Notes under the pieces: model-generated
Told to the model about the DNA's origin: nothing
Seen by the model: the letters and a program-made list of their open reading frames with translations, nothing else
Database searches by the model: none
Translations under genes and position numbers: made by a program
Origin: SW-9-67-25 sp964623735
Lineage (GTDB): Archaea; Halobacteriota; Halobacteria; Halobacteriales; Haloarculaceae
Direction of reading: 5' to 3'
Assembly: GCA_964623735.1 (NCBI GenBank)
Contig: CAZUVE010000061.1
Location: 1 to 15,328, forward strand
Length of the DNA stretch: 15,328 bases
Shown here: positions 5,604 through 13,795 of the stretch, piece by piece
Layout: every line of letters starts with the position of its first letter
Position numbering within the stretch: the first letter of the stretch is position 1

Positions 5604-7988
5604 ATGTCGACGGACTTCGGACAGCGCGTCCGCGACGGCCTGGAGACGACCGGGCGGTACGCAGCGGGCCACCAGCGACAGATCATCGTCGTCGTCGCCG
5701 TGACCGCGCTCGTCGCGCTCTCGGTCGGCCTGGCCAGCATCCAGATGAGCATGGGGATGACCCTCTACATCGAGGACGATTCACAGGCGGCCAACGACTG
5801 GGAGACGCTCAAGGACGACTTCGGGGCTGGCAACAACGTCTTCGTCCTCGTCAAATCGGGTGAAATCCACGACCCCGAGACGATCCGCGCGATCGACCGA
5901 CTCGACAGGCGGTACGGCGAGAACGTCGACGAGATAGAGAGCGTAACGTCGCTCGCGGACGTCGTCCGGCAGGGCAACGGCGGGACGATCCCCCAGACGG
6001 AGACGGGGGTTCGCAGGGCAATCGAGCGGGTCGAGGCACAGAACCCCGAGGCAGCCGAGATGGTCGACCGGCTCCAGCCCGAGACCGGGACGACGATCAT
6101 CCTCGCCACGTACGGCAACGTCGACACGTTCGACCGGGGGAACTTCCTGCCACAGCGCGACTCCGACGTCATCTACAACCAGGTCAGACAGGAGACGAGC
6201 CTCGCACCGGTCCCGCCCGGAGTGGAGACGACGGTCACCGGCCAGCCCGTGTTCGAGAACGCCGCGTTCGGGCTGATGCTCCCCGAGATGATCGTGCTCT
6301 TTGCGGGCGCGTTCGCGCTGATCTTCGCGGTCGTCTACCTGGTGATGCGGGAGAAAGTCGAGCGCGGCTGGCACGTGTTCCTCCCGCTGACCACCGCCGT
6401 GGCAGCGCTCGTCTACATGACCGGCGCGATGGGCGTTCTCGGGTACAACTTCAACGCGATCATGCTCGGGGTGATGCCAATTGCCCTGGGGCTGGGGATC
6501 GACTACGGACTCCAGATCCACTCGCGGTACGTCGAGGAACGCCGCACCGGCAGCGACCCGGTCGACGCCGCCGGACTGGCAACCAGAACGACCGGCAGCG
6601 CCCTGCTCATTGCGATGGGCGCGACCGTCATCGGTCTCGGCTCCCTGCTCGTCTCGGCGGTGCCACCAGTCCGGCAGTTCGGGGTCACGAGTGCCGTCGC
6701 CGTTTTCGCCTCGATGGTCCTCTCGGTCACGCTGTTGCCGGCGCTTCTGGTCCGGTACGACCGGGACGGCTACACCCAGATCGATCCCGTCGGGGACGGG
6801 AATGCTACCACCGACTGGCTCGAAACGCTCACCGACCGGGCCACACGGACGGTCACCGCCGGGCGGCCGCTGGTGACGCTGGTTCTCGCCCTGTTGCTCG
6901 TCACCGGAGGGGCGTACGCCTACCCCCAGGTCGAGCCGAGACAGGAGATGATGGACTTCTGGCCGCAGGACCTGGACGCGAAAAACGATATCGACCGGCT
7001 GTCTGACACTGTCGACAGCCCGAAGGTGATCTACGTGATGGTCAACACGGACCAGGCCTACGACCCCGAGACGTTCCGCGACGTCGCGTCCTACCAGCGG
7101 GTTATGCTGGAAAACGACCGGGTGAACGCGGTCCAGAGCCCGGTCTCCGCCGTTCAGATGGCCACCGGCGGACAGATCCCGGAGAGCGAGACGCGACTCG
7201 ACCGGATCCTCGCCGAGCAGTCGGAGACCTCGGGGATTGCGGGCGTGCGCGATCCCTCGGAGACCCCGAACCGGCTGTTGCTGACCTTCTACGTCGACGA
7301 CATCGAGGGTGAACTGGTCCGGACGCTCATCACCGAGTTCGACAACAACGCCGCGCTGACACTCGGGACCGCAGAGGACGTCCGGATCACCGGCAAGCCC
7401 GTCCTCAACCGGAACGTCATCGAGAACGTCACGGCGGGGCTGACCCCGATGACGCTCCTGTCGTTCTCGCTTGGCCTGCTTTTCCTGGCCGTCGCGTTCC
7501 TCTCGGTGCGCGTCTCCGTGGCCATCGTCGCGAGCGTCGCCGCGAGCGCGGCCCTGCTCGTGACCGGGTCGATGTACCTGCTCGACATCCCCTGGAACCC
7601 GCTGACGATCACCATGTCCTCGCTTACGCTCGGAATCGGGGTGACCTACGGGATTCACATCTTCGAGCGGTACGAGCACGAGGTCAGAGAGCACGGCCAG
7701 ACGTCACTGGGCGCGGCAGCCACGGCCGTGGCGAAGCTCTCCCGTCCCATCATCGGGTCGAGTTTCACCACCATCTTCGGGTTCGGCATCCTGATGGCCT
7801 CCCGGTTTCCCGTCCTCGCGAACTTCGGGAAGACGACGGTTCTGGCCATCGGGTTCGCACTCCTGACGGCGTTTGTCGTCTTCCCGGCGGTGCTGACCGT
7901 GGCGCCCGTCATCAGACATCCCCCGGAAGCGCGTGCGGGTCTCGACAGAGAGACGACCGACCCGGCGGAGACGTCGACGGGTGACTGA
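5604..7988 (+). CDS. MMPL/RND-superfamily transporter
   Basis: A 794-aa polytopic membrane protein with the two-fold RND plan. The first half has a membrane helix (about 26-46), a large extracellular loop (50-220) and a helix bundle (about 225-385). The second half repeats this with a helix (422-440), loop (445-605) and bundle (about 612-770). The family uses the proton gradient to export lipids, drugs or other hydrophobic compounds. The first bundle carries GLGIDYGLQIHSRY, with the Asp-Tyr pair at 300-301 that in MmpL proteins belongs to the proton relay. The matching site in the second bundle reads GIGVTYGIHIFERY, so Asp is replaced by Thr681. It is co-transcribed with the COG1361 protein (2-nt gap). 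The cytoplasmic tail is acidic and Thr-rich. The substrate is unknown; squalene/hopanoid-type or surface-lipid export are possibilities by analogy only. Confidence 0.85.
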   Translation: MSTDFGQRVRDGLETTGRYAAGHQRQIIVVVAVTALVALSVGLASIQMSMGMTLYIEDDSQAANDWETLKDDFGAGNNVFVLVKSGEIHDPETIRAIDRLDRRYGENVDEIESVTSLADVVRQGNGGTIPQTETGVRRAIERVEAQNPEAAEMVDRLQPETGTTIILATYGNVDTFDRGNFLPQRDSDVIYNQVRQETSLAPVPPGVETTVTGQPVFENAAFGLMLPEMIVLFAGAFALIFAVVYLVMREKVERGWHVFLPLTTAVAALVYMTGAMGVLGYNFNAIMLGVMPIALGLGIDYGLQIHSRYVEERRTGSDPVDAAGLATRTTGSALLIAMGATVIGLGSLLVSAVPPVRQFGVTSAVAVFASMVLSVTLLPALLVRYDRDGYTQIDPVGDGNATTDWLETLTDRATRTVTAGRPLVTLVLALLLVTGGAYAYPQVEPRQEMMDFWPQDLDAKNDIDRLSDTVDSPKVIYVMVNTDQAYDPETFRDVASYQRVMLENDRVNAVQSPVSAVQMATGGQIPESETRLDRILAEQSETSGIAGVRDPSETPNRLLLTFYVDDIEGELVRTLITEFDNNAALTLGTAEDVRITGKPVLNRNVIENVTAGLTPMTLLSFSLGLLFLAVAFLSVRVSVAIVASVAASAALLVTGSMYLLDIPWNPLTITMSSLTLGIGVTYGIHIFERYEHEVREHGQTSLGAAATAVAKLSRPIIGSSFTTIFGFGILMASRFPVLANFGKTTVLAIGFALLTAFVVFPAVLTVAPVIRHPPEARAGLDRETTDPAETSTGD

Positions 7989-8176
7989 ACGCCCGCCAGC
8001 GCCAGGCCTACGAACGGCGCGCGACGGAGGCCGCTGGGGTCGTCTCGGCGGCTGCCGGTCTCGACGTCGCCGTCGAGGAACACGTGCTCTGTGGGATCCC
8101 CTCGCAGCCCAGTGCTGACCGAATTCTGGCTCTGAGTTCCTCAACTGAGTCGAAGTATCTATCAGACCGACCGTGA
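7985..8176 (+). pseudogene. Possible gene remnant, weakly like the universal stress protein fold
   Basis: In this frame, directly behind an in-frame TGA at 7982-7984, runs an open stretch of 63 codons with no ATG or GTG near its start. It reads NARQRQAYERRATEAAGV, then VSAAAGLDVAVEEHVLCG, then IPSQPSADRILALSSS. The first 35 or so codons have the strong GC3 bias of real haloarchaeal genes. The helix, the GLDVAVEEHVLCG strand and the G-P...IL pattern faintly recall UspA proteins, but the signature G-X-X-G motif is absent. It overlaps the ends of both flanking genes. I regard it as a fragment of an older gene. It may be only chance coding-like sequence. Confidence 0.3.
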
Positions 8177-10234
8177 GTCGCTCGTACTGTTACCGGCCCC
8201 GTCGGTAACTGTCAGTCTGATCGAATCTGCGTCGTTGCTCCGGGTTCGGACCTTGTGTGTGCCACTGGCGCTGGAACCACTAAGATTCGAACTCTCACCG
8301 TCGAGGACGCTCCCGCCGGAATCGAGCAACTCCGTCGTGACCGAGTCGAGGTCGCCGTCGGTATCCGAGACTGTCCAGTCGGATTCGGCACGGAACCACG
8401 GGCCGGTGGTGCGGGTACTCGCGCTGAAGGAGTCGATGGCAGGCGCGCTGTCGGTCTCCTCGGTTTCGCTGACCGACGTGGTGTCCGACCCCGTAGTACC
8501 GTAGGAGTCAGTCACGGTGGCGTCGACGGTGTAGCTGTTGCCCGAGCCGTTGTCTCCCGCAGCGACCAACCGCGTCGTGCCGCTGTCAGACGAGCCCGAC
8601 ACCGAGACGGTCACGGTCTCCTCTGTCTCGCCGTCGGTGTCGTCAGTGAGCGTCAGATCGAGGCTGTCCAGGTCGCCGTCGTCGTCGCTGACAGACCAGT
8701 CAGCGTCGAACTCCGCGTCGGAGTTGCTGGTCTCGACTTCCGACAACGACAGCGAGTCGACCGTGGGCGCGCTCTCCGTGTTGTCTGTGGTGACGGTGAG
8801 ACTCGAACTTGTCGTATTGCCCGCGGAGTCCGTCGCGCTGGCCTCCAGGGCGTGGTCACCGTCCGAAACCGCCGACGTGTCCCAGGAGTCCTCGTAGTAG
8901 CCCGAATCGGAGTTGTAAGACGTCGACCGCGAAGAACCACCGTCGACAGAGTACGAGACGTCCAGCGAGTCGTCGCCGTCCTCGCTGTCGGAGGCGTCGA
9001 TCTGGACCGTGATCGTCCCTGAGACGGTGTCGCCGTCGCCGGGGTTGACCCACGAGACGCTCGGTGCGCTGTCGCTGTCACTCCCGCCGGAGACAGCGGC
9101 CTCGGCGTCAAGTAGCCCGTTCCCCTGCTCGTTGTCGCCCAGTCCGATGTCCTCGGCCGTCGACTTTAGCTGGTCGCGGGCCTCCGTGTTGGTGTACCCG
9201 TTGGCCATCAGCTGTCCGCAGGCTCCCGAGACGTGCGGGCAGGCCATCGACGTCCCGGAGTAGGTGGCGTAGTCGTCGATGACCGTCGAGTAGATGCTGC
9301 CGCCGGGCGCCGCGAGTTCGATCTCGGGGCCGGTCGAGGAAAACGAGGAGAGGGAGTCGTCGCTGTCGGTCGAACTGATCCCCATCACAGTCTCATACGC
9401 TGCGGGGTAGCCGACGCAGTCCGAACAGGGGCCGTCGTTGCCCACTGCCGCCACCAGCAGGACGCCCTTGTCGTACGCGTACTGGCAGGCGTCTTTCACT
9501 GTCGAAGAACCCGACGACGCACCGAGACTCATCGACCCGACGTCCCAGCCCTCGTTGGCGGTGTACTCGACGCCAGCCGCGACGTCGGACCAGTACCCGG
9601 ACCCGTCGTCGGCGAGCACCTTCACTGCGTGGAGCGTCGCCTGGGTAGAGACGCCAACGAGGCCCTCGGAGTTGTCGACCGCGTCCGCGATGCCGGCACA
9701 GTGAGTGCCGTGGTCGTTGTCGTCGGACCAGTCGTAGTTGCAGTTTGACCCGGAACAGTCGACATACGCTTTTCCGCTTCCGACATTGGCCTCCAGGTCG
9801 GGATGGTCGTCGTCGATGCCGGTGTCGATGACCGCGATGTCGGCGCCGTCGCCCGTCTCGCCGTCGTTGTGGAGGACGTCCGCGTCCACGCGATCAGCTC
9901 CCCAGGAGAGTGCCTGCCCAATCGCCTCCACCTCGCCTTCCTCCTCGACGTACCGGACGTGCGGGTTGTTCCGCAGGCCGTCCAGCGCGTCATCCGGGAA
10001 CCACCCCGCGACGGCTTCTCCGATGTCGTCGAAGTCCAGAGTGCGGTGGACCTCGTCCGCCTCGCGCTTCGCCACGTCGGCCTTGCCGGGGTCGACCCCG
10101 ACGATGTGGCGGTCCAGCGGTCCCCGTCCCTTCGCCCCCGCGGGCCGAGTTCCGACAACGCCGGCGAGGCCAGCCGCTCCAACACCCTGCAACACCTGTC
10201 GTCGTGTGAGTCCGTGCTCGTTTTCTCTGTCCAT
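8162..10234 (-). CDS. Halolysin-like subtilisin-family serine protease (peptidase S8), Tat-secreted
   Basis: A 690-aa extracellular protease. A twin-arginine signal (LTRRQVLQGVGAAGLAGVVG) is followed by an I9-type propeptide at about 40-105. The S8 catalytic domain spans about 107-385, with Asp137 (AVIDTGI), His175 (NDHGTHCAG), oxyanion Asn266 (AAVGNDGP) and Ser329 (SGTSMACPH). All catalytic residues are present, so it should be active after Tat export and propeptide removal. Cys pairs near 160/165 and 270/273 could form disulfides. The C-terminal 300 residues are three acidic Ser/Thr/Asp-rich beta-sandwich-like modules (about 389-490, 491-590 and 591-690), the first with the bacterial-Ig-type SAPSVSWVNPGDGDTVSG. 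Classical halolysins have a shorter C-terminal extension. The gene converges on the RND operon and stands alone. The start at 10234 gives a complete Tat signal. Confidence 0.92.
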   Translation of the reverse strand: MDRENEHGLTRRQVLQGVGAAGLAGVVGTRPAGAKGRGPLDRHIVGVDPGKADVAKREADEVHRTLDFDDIGEAVAGWFPDDALDGLRNNPHVRYVEEEGEVEAIGQALSWGADRVDADVLHNDGETGDGADIAVIDTGIDDDHPDLEANVGSGKAYVDCSGSNCNYDWSDDNDHGTHCAGIADAVDNSEGLVGVSTQATLHAVKVLADDGSGYWSDVAAGVEYTANEGWDVGSMSLGASSGSSTVKDACQYAYDKGVLLVAAVGNDGPCSDCVGYPAAYETVMGISSTDSDDSLSSFSSTGPEIELAAPGGSIYSTVIDDYATYSGTSMACPHVSGACGQLMANGYTNTEARDQLKSTAEDIGLGDNEQGNGLLDAEAAVSGGSDSDSAPSVSWVNPGDGDTVSGTITVQIDASDSEDGDDSLDVSYSVDGGSSRSTSYNSDSGYYEDSWDTSAVSDGDHALEASATDSAGNTTSSSLTVTTDNTESAPTVDSLSLSEVETSNSDAEFDADWSVSDDDGDLDSLDLTLTDDTDGETEETVTVSVSGSSDSGTTRLVAAGDNGSGNSYTVDATVTDSYGTTGSDTTSVSETEETDSAPAIDSFSASTRTTGPWFRAESDWTVSDTDGDLDSVTTELLDSGGSVLDGESSNLSGSSASGTHKVRTRSNDADSIRLTVTDGAGNSTSDSRSV

Positions 10235-10284
10235 TTTTATCCCGTATACTATCCGCTACAGCACGTGTGTTGTACGTTTGCCCT

Positions 10285-10306
10285 CAATTATCAAGAGAGA
10301 TATCTC
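10285..10306 (-). promoter_or_regulatory. Candidate promoter with short palindrome for the protease gene
   Basis: On the minus strand GATAATTG (10285-10292) is TATA-like, 51-58 nt before the protease ATG. The 10-bp palindrome GAGATATCTC (10297-10306) lies directly upstream of it, in a BRE or regulator position. This would give a leader of about 25 nt. A second AT-rich patch (AGTATACGGG, near 10241-10250) is too close to the ATG for a normal promoter. I see nothing else definite between 10307 and 10428. Confidence 0.3.
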
Positions 10307-10428
10307 GAAGAGGGTCGAGCAGCGAGAAGCGAATCCAGCCCCGGCAGAGCCGGCATCGTCGGTGGGGTGTCCGTAGAAGATGCGGATCCGGCGGCGGATC
10401 CAGGTCCATGCGACCCGCCGCGCTCCGC

Positions 10429-11235
10429 CTACGGGGCGAGTTCGTCGACGACGCGCGAGGCGTTCTTCGAGAGCACCTTCCGCATGGCGTCTTCTGGGAC
10501 GTCGAGGGTGAGGATCTCCATGAGAGCGACCGTCGGGTGGGCGGCCGGGGCGCCGCTGCCAAAGAACACGCGGTCGGGGTGTTCCATGACCGCCCGCTCG
10601 AGGGGGTCTCGCAGGCGGGCGTGGCTCGTGTCGAGGTAGCAGGCGTCGTAGCTGTCGAGGAGGTCGATGGTCCGGTGCATCAGGTCGGCGTCCAGCGGGT
10701 GGCCGCCCATGTGCGAGACGATAACGGGGACGTCGTACTCGAGTAGCGACGCCTCGATCGCCGCGGGCGGGAACTCCCGACCGCCGTACGTGAGCACCGG
10801 CAGCCCCGCGTCCGCGAGCCGCCCGAGGACCTCCTCGTCGGGGAGGCCGTCGGCCGGGGGATCGAGTTTGAAGCCCGCAAAGCGGTCGTCGTAGGCGTAC
10901 TGTTCGGCGTCGTCGGGGGAGGTGTGGTAGTCCTCGCGGGAGGCGGCGAGATTACGGAGGCGGGAGCCGGCCCCCTGTCCCGGGTCGCGGGCACCGGTGA
11001 GCCGCGCCACCGCGACCATCGGCCGCCCGACGCTCATCCGCGCGACGGCGTTGTTCGGCTTGAGGTACGACTCCTGCCGGGCGGCGGGGAACGCCAGCGC
11101 CCGCACCACGCCGGCCTGGCGGAGTTCGCGCTCGATCTGGTCGGGGTCGCCGGCGGCCGGCCCGTGCCGCCCCCCGTCCGGTTCCAGTTCGAGGTGGACG
11201 TCGACCACCCTGAACCCGTGTTCCAGTTCGAGCAT
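10429..11235 (-). CDS. Amidohydrolase-like TIM-barrel protein (COG2159-like) with altered metal ligands
   Basis: A 268-aa cytosolic protein with the layout of amidohydrolase-2 / TatD-like TIM barrels. The first strand is VVDVHLELEP (11-20), followed by FAGFKLDPP (119-127, Lys123), VIVSHMGGHP (171-180, His175) and FFGSGAPAAHP (224-234). The family usually hydrolyses or decarboxylates small molecules using metal bound by an HxH motif, further His residues and a C-terminal Asp. Here the first motif reads H14-L-E16, not HxH, and the usual Asp of the GSD motif is Gly228. Metal binding or catalysis may therefore be changed or lost. An alternative is that these substitutions are normal in a haloarchaeal subfamily I do not know. 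The start at 11235 fits a leaderless transcript from the TATA box at 11258-11270. It is divergent from the thermosome gene. Confidence 0.7.
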   Translation of the reverse strand: MLELEHGFRVVDVHLELEPDGGRHGPAAGDPDQIERELRQAGVVRALAFPAARQESYLKPNNAVARMSVGRPMVAVARLTGARDPGQGAGSRLRNLAASREDYHTSPDDAEQYAYDDRFAGFKLDPPADGLPDEEVLGRLADAGLPVLTYGGREFPPAAIEASLLEYDVPVIVSHMGGHPLDADLMHRTIDLLDSYDACYLDTSHARLRDPLERAVMEHPDRVFFGSGAPAAHPTVALMEILTLDVPEDAMRKVLSKNASRVVDELAP

Positions 11236-11257
11236 CTGTGCTTACTTTACTGTCGCT

Positions 11258-11270
11258 GGTCTTAAACCCC
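11258..11270 (-). promoter_or_regulatory. TATA-like promoter of the amidohydrolase-like gene
   Basis: Read on the minus strand, GGGGTTTAAGACC has its TTTAAG core about 28 nt before the ATG at 11235. This is the spacing of a leaderless haloarchaeal transcript. Confidence 0.5.
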
Positions 11271-11334
11271 ACCACGGTCCGTCCCGACGGTCGGAGACCG
11301 GGGTGGCAGCTTCGGGCTGGCGTCCTGCGATTGA

Positions 11335-11352
11335 TTGGAAACGTTTATATAG
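11335..11352 (+). promoter_or_regulatory. Strong BRE/TATA promoter and ribosome-binding site of the thermosome gene
   Basis: GGAAACGTTTATATAG contains a purine-rich BRE and TTTATATA at 11344-11351, the best TATA match in the window. Transcription is expected to start near 11374. GTGAGGT at 11372-11378 lies 9 nt before the ATG and may serve as a Shine-Dalgarno site if the transcript starts slightly earlier. Haloarchaeal cct promoters are heat-inducible. The sequence alone does not prove that here. Confidence 0.65.
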
Positions 11353-11387
11353 AACCGCAAACGACTATTCAGTGAGGTAACCGAACC

Positions 11388-12971
11388 ATGTCACAATCCG
11401 GCCAGCGACGCATGGGGGCACAGCCCCTGTTCATTCTCGACGAGGATACCGAGCGGACACAGGGTGAGGACGCACAGTCCTCGAACATCACCGCGGGCAA
11501 GGCGATAAGCGAGGCCGTACGCACGACGCTCGGCCCCCGCGGGATGGACAAGATGCTCGTCTCGGACAGCGGCGACGTCGTCATCACGAACGACGGTGCC
11601 ACCATCCTCGACGAGATGGACATCGAGCACCCCGCCGCACAGATGCTGAGCGAGGTCGCCGAGACACAGGAGGAGGAGGTCGGCGACGGCACCACGACCG
11701 CCGCGGTCCTGGCGGGCGAGTTGCTCTCGCAGGCCGAAGACCTGCTCGAGGAGGACGTCCACCCCACGACGATCGTCGAGGGCTACTACGAGGCGGCCGC
11801 GCTCGCCCACGAGGCTGTCGACGAGGTCACGCTCGACGCCGACGTCGACGCCGACCAGCTGATAGACGTCGCCGAGTCGAGCATGACTGGCAAGGGGACC
11901 GGCGACATCGCGGCCGACGGCCTCGCGCAGACGGTCGTCGACGCGGTCGAGTACGTCCGCCGGAACGGTGACGTCGACCGCGAGAGCGTCACCATCCACG
12001 CGCAGGCGGGCGCGTCCTCCAGCGCGACCGAACTCGTCGAGGGGGTCATCGCCGACGAGGAGCCGGTCCACGACGAGATGCCCCGGGCGGTTGCCGACGC
12101 CGCGATCGCGGTGATCGACGAGGACTTCGAGGTCAAGGAGAGCAACGTCGACGCGGAGTACAACGTCGAGAGCGTCGACCAGCTCAACGCCGCCCTCGAC
12201 GCCGAGGAGGAGGAACTCCGGAGCTACGCCGACGCGCTCGTGGAGGCGGGCGTCGAGGTCGCCTTCGTCGACGGCGACATCGAGGACCGTGTCGCCTCGT
12301 ACCTCGCCGCCGAGGGAGTCCTCGCCTTCGAGAGCGTCGACAGCGACGACGCGAAGTCGATCGCGGCCGCGACCGGCGCCACCCGCGTCGGATCCGTCGA
12401 CGTGCTCGACGGCGACGACTTCGGCGAGGCCGAGCACGTCCAGGTCCGGAAGTTCGGCGACGAGGAACTGGTCTTCGTCGAGGGCGGGGCGGCCGCCGAG
12501 TCGGTCACGGTCTTCGCCCGCGGCGGCACCGAACACGTCGTCGACGAACTCGAACGCGCCCTGCACGACGCGCTGGACGTCGTCACCGCGGCTCTCGAAG
12601 AGGGCGGCGTCGTGGCTGGCGCCGGTGCAACCGAGATTGCGGTCGCCGACCACATCCGTGGGGCGGCCGCCAGCGTCGAGGGCCGCAAACAGCTGGCCGT
12701 CGAGGCCTACGCCGACGCCGTCGACGTTCTCCCGCGGACGCTCGCGGAGAACACGGGCATGGATCCGATCGACGCACTGGTCGACCTCCGGGCGCGCCAC
12801 GAGGAGACCGGGCGCGCCGGCATCATCAGCGAGGGCCAGTCGGGTGTCATCGACGACCCCGTCGACTACGGCGTTCTCGATCCCGCCGCCGTCAAGAACG
12901 AGGCCGTCGAGTCCGCGACGGAGGCGGCGACGATGATCGTCCGCATCGACGACGTCATCTCTGCAAGCTGA
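11388..12971 (+). CDS. Thermosome (group II chaperonin) subunit without GGM tail
   Basis: A 527-aa subunit of the archaeal CCT/thermosome, the ATP-driven double-ring cytosolic chaperonin with a built-in lid. The equatorial domain shows AISEAVRTTLGPRGMDKML (39-57), TNDGATIL (67-74) and the nucleotide motif GDGTTTAAV (99-107, catalytic Asp100). Intermediate and apical domains follow (about 150-400). The second equatorial part has GGVVAGAGATEIAV (406-419), where most members have GGGA. The protein ends with ATMIVRIDDVISAS, so the flexible Gly/Met-rich tail common in thermosome subunits is absent. The helical extension VDRESVTIHAQAGASSS also diverges from the usual thermosome sequence. In haloarchaea with several subunits, the tail-less kind is the CCT3-like one, so that is the best guess. 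The start at 11388 is supported by the strong promoter. Confidence 0.93.
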   Translation: MSQSGQRRMGAQPLFILDEDTERTQGEDAQSSNITAGKAISEAVRTTLGPRGMDKMLVSDSGDVVITNDGATILDEMDIEHPAAQMLSEVAETQEEEVGDGTTTAAVLAGELLSQAEDLLEEDVHPTTIVEGYYEAAALAHEAVDEVTLDADVDADQLIDVAESSMTGKGTGDIAADGLAQTVVDAVEYVRRNGDVDRESVTIHAQAGASSSATELVEGVIADEEPVHDEMPRAVADAAIAVIDEDFEVKESNVDAEYNVESVDQLNAALDAEEEELRSYADALVEAGVEVAFVDGDIEDRVASYLAAEGVLAFESVDSDDAKSIAAATGATRVGSVDVLDGDDFGEAEHVQVRKFGDEELVFVEGGAAAESVTVFARGGTEHVVDELERALHDALDVVTAALEEGGVVAGAGATEIAVADHIRGAAASVEGRKQLAVEAYADAVDVLPRTLAENTGMDPIDALVDLRARHEETGRAGIISEGQSGVIDDPVDYGVLDPAAVKNEAVESATEAATMIVRIDDVISAS

Positions 12972-13051
12972 TTCGGACCGCGAGGTTTTCGAGTGGAGGA
13001 GGCGACCGACAGTACGGGGAGGCCGTCCAGTACGCGTTCGGGGACGTGTCG

Positions 13052-13139
13052 TAGCGATTGCTGTCAGTCATTGCCGGATCGACCACACGCCGTCGTGCGG
13101 TCGTACCGGTACACAGTTACAGCAATCACTATCAGTCTA
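13052..13139 (+). repeat. Dispersed palindromic repeat, copy B (MITE-like)
   Basis: The outer arms TAGCGATTGCTGT (13052-13064) and ACAGCAATCACTA (13119-13131) pair at 12 of 13 positions. The inner stem CGACCACACG (13080-13089) pairs with CGTGCGGTCG (13094-13103) except for one A/C mismatch. Similarity with copy D continues into the tail ATCAGTCTAG, which contains the reverse-strand stop codon of the NUDIX gene (13137-13139). The stretch 12972-13051 between the thermosome stop and this copy shows no gene. Confidence 0.85.
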
Positions 13140-13700
13140 GAACCGGCGGTTGCGCCAGACGAGCAGTTCCTCGCGGTCGCGGGTGTCCTCCGGGAGTTCG
13201 TCGAACCACCGCGCCGCCGTGATCTCGCCGTCGGGGTCCTGCACCGTCGGGGCGGGGGTGTCGGGGTCGACCTCGCCCTCGAAGATGGGCAGGACACCCC
13301 ACACCGCGTGGCCGTCGGCGCGGAAGTCGACACGGCCCAGCAGACCCAGTCCGTCGTAGGCGGCGGTGACGCCGGCCTCCTCGCGGAGTTCGCGTCCGGC
13401 GGCCTCGCGGAACGTCTCCCCGTCCTGTGTCTCGCCGCCGGGGAGGACCCACATGTTGACGGCCTCGTGTCGGACCAGAAGCAGGTCGCCCGGCGGGCGG
13501 TACGCGAGCGTGTGCGCGCCGTACGGGGCGCCGTTGTCCCGGATGCGGGTCGCGACCGTCCGGAACCGCCGCCGGGAGACGTGCTTTGTCGTCTCGAACT
13601 CCCGGTAGTCGTCGTACCGGTCGCGCAGGCGGTGGTACGTCCGCTCGGCCTGCTGGTCGGCCTCGTCGGCGAGAAACCAGAGGTCGTCGACGGCCGTCAT
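13137..13700 (-). CDS. NUDIX hydrolase
   Basis: A 187-aa cytosolic protein with a perfect Nudix box, GETQDGE...RELREEAGV, at about residues 89-111. The Glu residues of REXXEE bind the metal used to cleave a nucleoside diphosphate linked to another group X. The N-terminal 55 residues (MTAVDDLWFLADEADQQAERTYHRLRDRY) form a charged helical extension found in haloarchaeal relatives. The core includes GAHTLAYRPPGDLLLVRHE and NMWVLPGG, and the end is DREELLVWRNRRF. The substrate cannot be told from the sequence. The start at 13700 is preferred; the frame is open upstream to 13904, but that part crosses the promoter of the opposite gene. The stop codon lies in the tail of repeat copy B, so the last codons may be set by the repeat insertion. 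Confidence 0.88.
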   Translation of the reverse strand: MTAVDDLWFLADEADQQAERTYHRLRDRYDDYREFETTKHVSRRRFRTVATRIRDNGAPYGAHTLAYRPPGDLLLVRHEAVNMWVLPGGETQDGETFREAAGRELREEAGVTAAYDGLGLLGRVDFRADGHAVWGVLPIFEGEVDPDTPAPTVQDPDGEITAARWFDELPEDTRDREELLVWRNRRF

Positions 13701-13795
13701 CGCCGGCCCCGCGGCTGCGAGGGGCGCTTGCGGGCCGGTGACCTCCACGACGGAGAGAGGGGGCGTACGAGGGTCATACCACCTGGTTCGGCCGA

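Noticed and set aside
5781..7694. 637-codon open frame on the minus strand
   Set aside because: It lies antisense to the RND transporter gene, with a composition rich in His, Arg, Asp and Val repeats and no domain. It is a shadow of the real gene.
11391..12800. 469-codon open frame on the minus strand
   Set aside because: It lies antisense to the thermosome gene, whose chaperonin motifs are unmistakable on the plus strand.
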